From NCBI GenBank assembly GCA_011046405.1, contig DSAR01000552.1, positions 1 to 6,992 of the forward strand: 6,992 nucleotides of DNA. The letters run 5' to 3'. Shown here piece after piece: positions 6,750 to 6,992 of this stretch. The first letter of the stretch is position 1; every line of letters begins with the position of its first letter. The translations under genes and the position numbers were made by a program. The stretch is from Chloroflexota bacterium (GTDB lineage Bacteria > Chloroflexota > Anaerolineae > B4-G1). The notes under the pieces are model-generated. The model searched no databases and had not been told where the DNA came from. It saw only the letters and a program-made list of their open reading frames with translations.

Positions 6750-6959
6750 TCAAACAGCGGCTGGTTGCATCTCGACGATGACGGAACCACCCGTCAGCTT
6801 TTCGAGTCGCCGGATGAGATAATTGACCTTGGTTTCTTTCTTGCGCTGATCAAAGTAGTCGCCTGTCCTCATAGATGATTTTCCAGCATTGTAGTGCGTC
6901 ATTTGAATTGCGCAGAGGATGAAGGAGCATCCAGGTGATAGGTGAAGAGCAATCGCCAC
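6750..6959 (-). pseudogene. Probable transposase C-terminal remnant
   Basis: An open frame that could start at a GTG (6959) but has no good ribosome binding site and an in-frame TGA eight codons... upstream of nothing else usable. Only the last ~50 codons look like protein: MRTGDYFDQRKKETK followed by VNYLIRRLEKLTGG. This resembles the closing segment of IS110-type and related transposases, where a YFD-x-R/L stretch precedes a basic xRLxRRLExLG helix. The catalytic part is absent. The upstream portion (MAIALHLSPGCSF...) does not look conserved and may be out-of-frame sequence. It is best read as a decayed insertion-sequence tail, but resemblance is from memory of such C-termini; it could be an unrelated short reading frame. 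Confidence 0.35.
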
Positions 6960-6991
6960 GGCTTCCCCTCATCCATAGGGACACGGATGTC
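6899..6991 (-). pseudogene. C-terminal end of an open frame cut by the window edge, unrecognised
   Basis: Thirty codons are open from the right edge to a TGA at 6901-6899, reading DIRVPMDEGKPWRLLFTYHL then DAPSSSAQFK. The composition looks more protein-like than the overlapping frame of the transposase remnant. It could be the true end of a gene lying outside the window, or an earlier part of the same decayed element joined by a frameshift. I do not recognise the family and 30 residues are too few to decide. Confidence 0.2.
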
Positions 6992-6992
6992 C

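Noticed and set aside
6731..6757. Hairpin CTGT/ACAG followed by T-rich sequence on the minus strand, as a terminator for the upstream remnant
   Set aside because: The stem is only 4 bp with a 5-nt loop and the T tract is interrupted; too weak to call.

Overview
The window looks like chromosomal DNA from a bacterium, most plausibly a Chloroflexota-type organism. That placement is an inference. It rests on moderately high GC, a Pro/Thr-rich 'TPTPT' linker in a surface protein, a very large tubulin-like protein of a kind known from that phylum, and clear AGGAG-type ribosome binding sites. Nothing in the sequence fixes the taxon.

All supported genes lie on the minus strand and read from right to left. 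Positions 6750-6991 hold debris: a short tail with transposase-like character and a small open frame cut by the window edge. Next comes an AT-rich region (about 6595-6745). It contains a 52-bp dyad built from four copies of a 9-bp element with an 11-bp period, followed by a good sigma70-type promoter candidate and a leader of roughly 140 nt. The leader feeds a compact gene set: (1) a 73-residue excisionase/BldC-like helix-turn-helix protein (6235-6456); (2) a 771-residue membrane-anchored von Willebrand A (VWA) protein with an intact metal-binding site, a Pro/Thr stalk, one thrombospondin type 3-like calcium motif, one transmembrane helix and a cytoplasmic tail (3891-6206); (3) a 1156-residue tubulin/FtsZ-superfamily protein with an intact GGTGSG nucleotide-binding loop (370-3840); (4) the N-terminal 122 residues of a beta-propeller (WD40-like) protein starting 1 nt after the tubulin stop and running off the left edge (1-368).

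Gaps between the genes are 28, 50 and 1 nt and no convincing terminator lies between them, so they probably form one operon. The partnership of a non-canonical FtsZ/tubulin family protein with a membrane VWA protein matches the multicomponent membrane-remodelling system predicted by Makarova and Koonin (2010) from genome context. The simplest model is that the VWA protein senses or binds something outside the membrane, its tail contacts the GTP-binding tubulin-like protein inside, the propeller acts as a scaffold, and the small HTH protein controls the set through the upstream repeat array. All functional links here are inferred; only domain content, gene order and motifs are seen directly.
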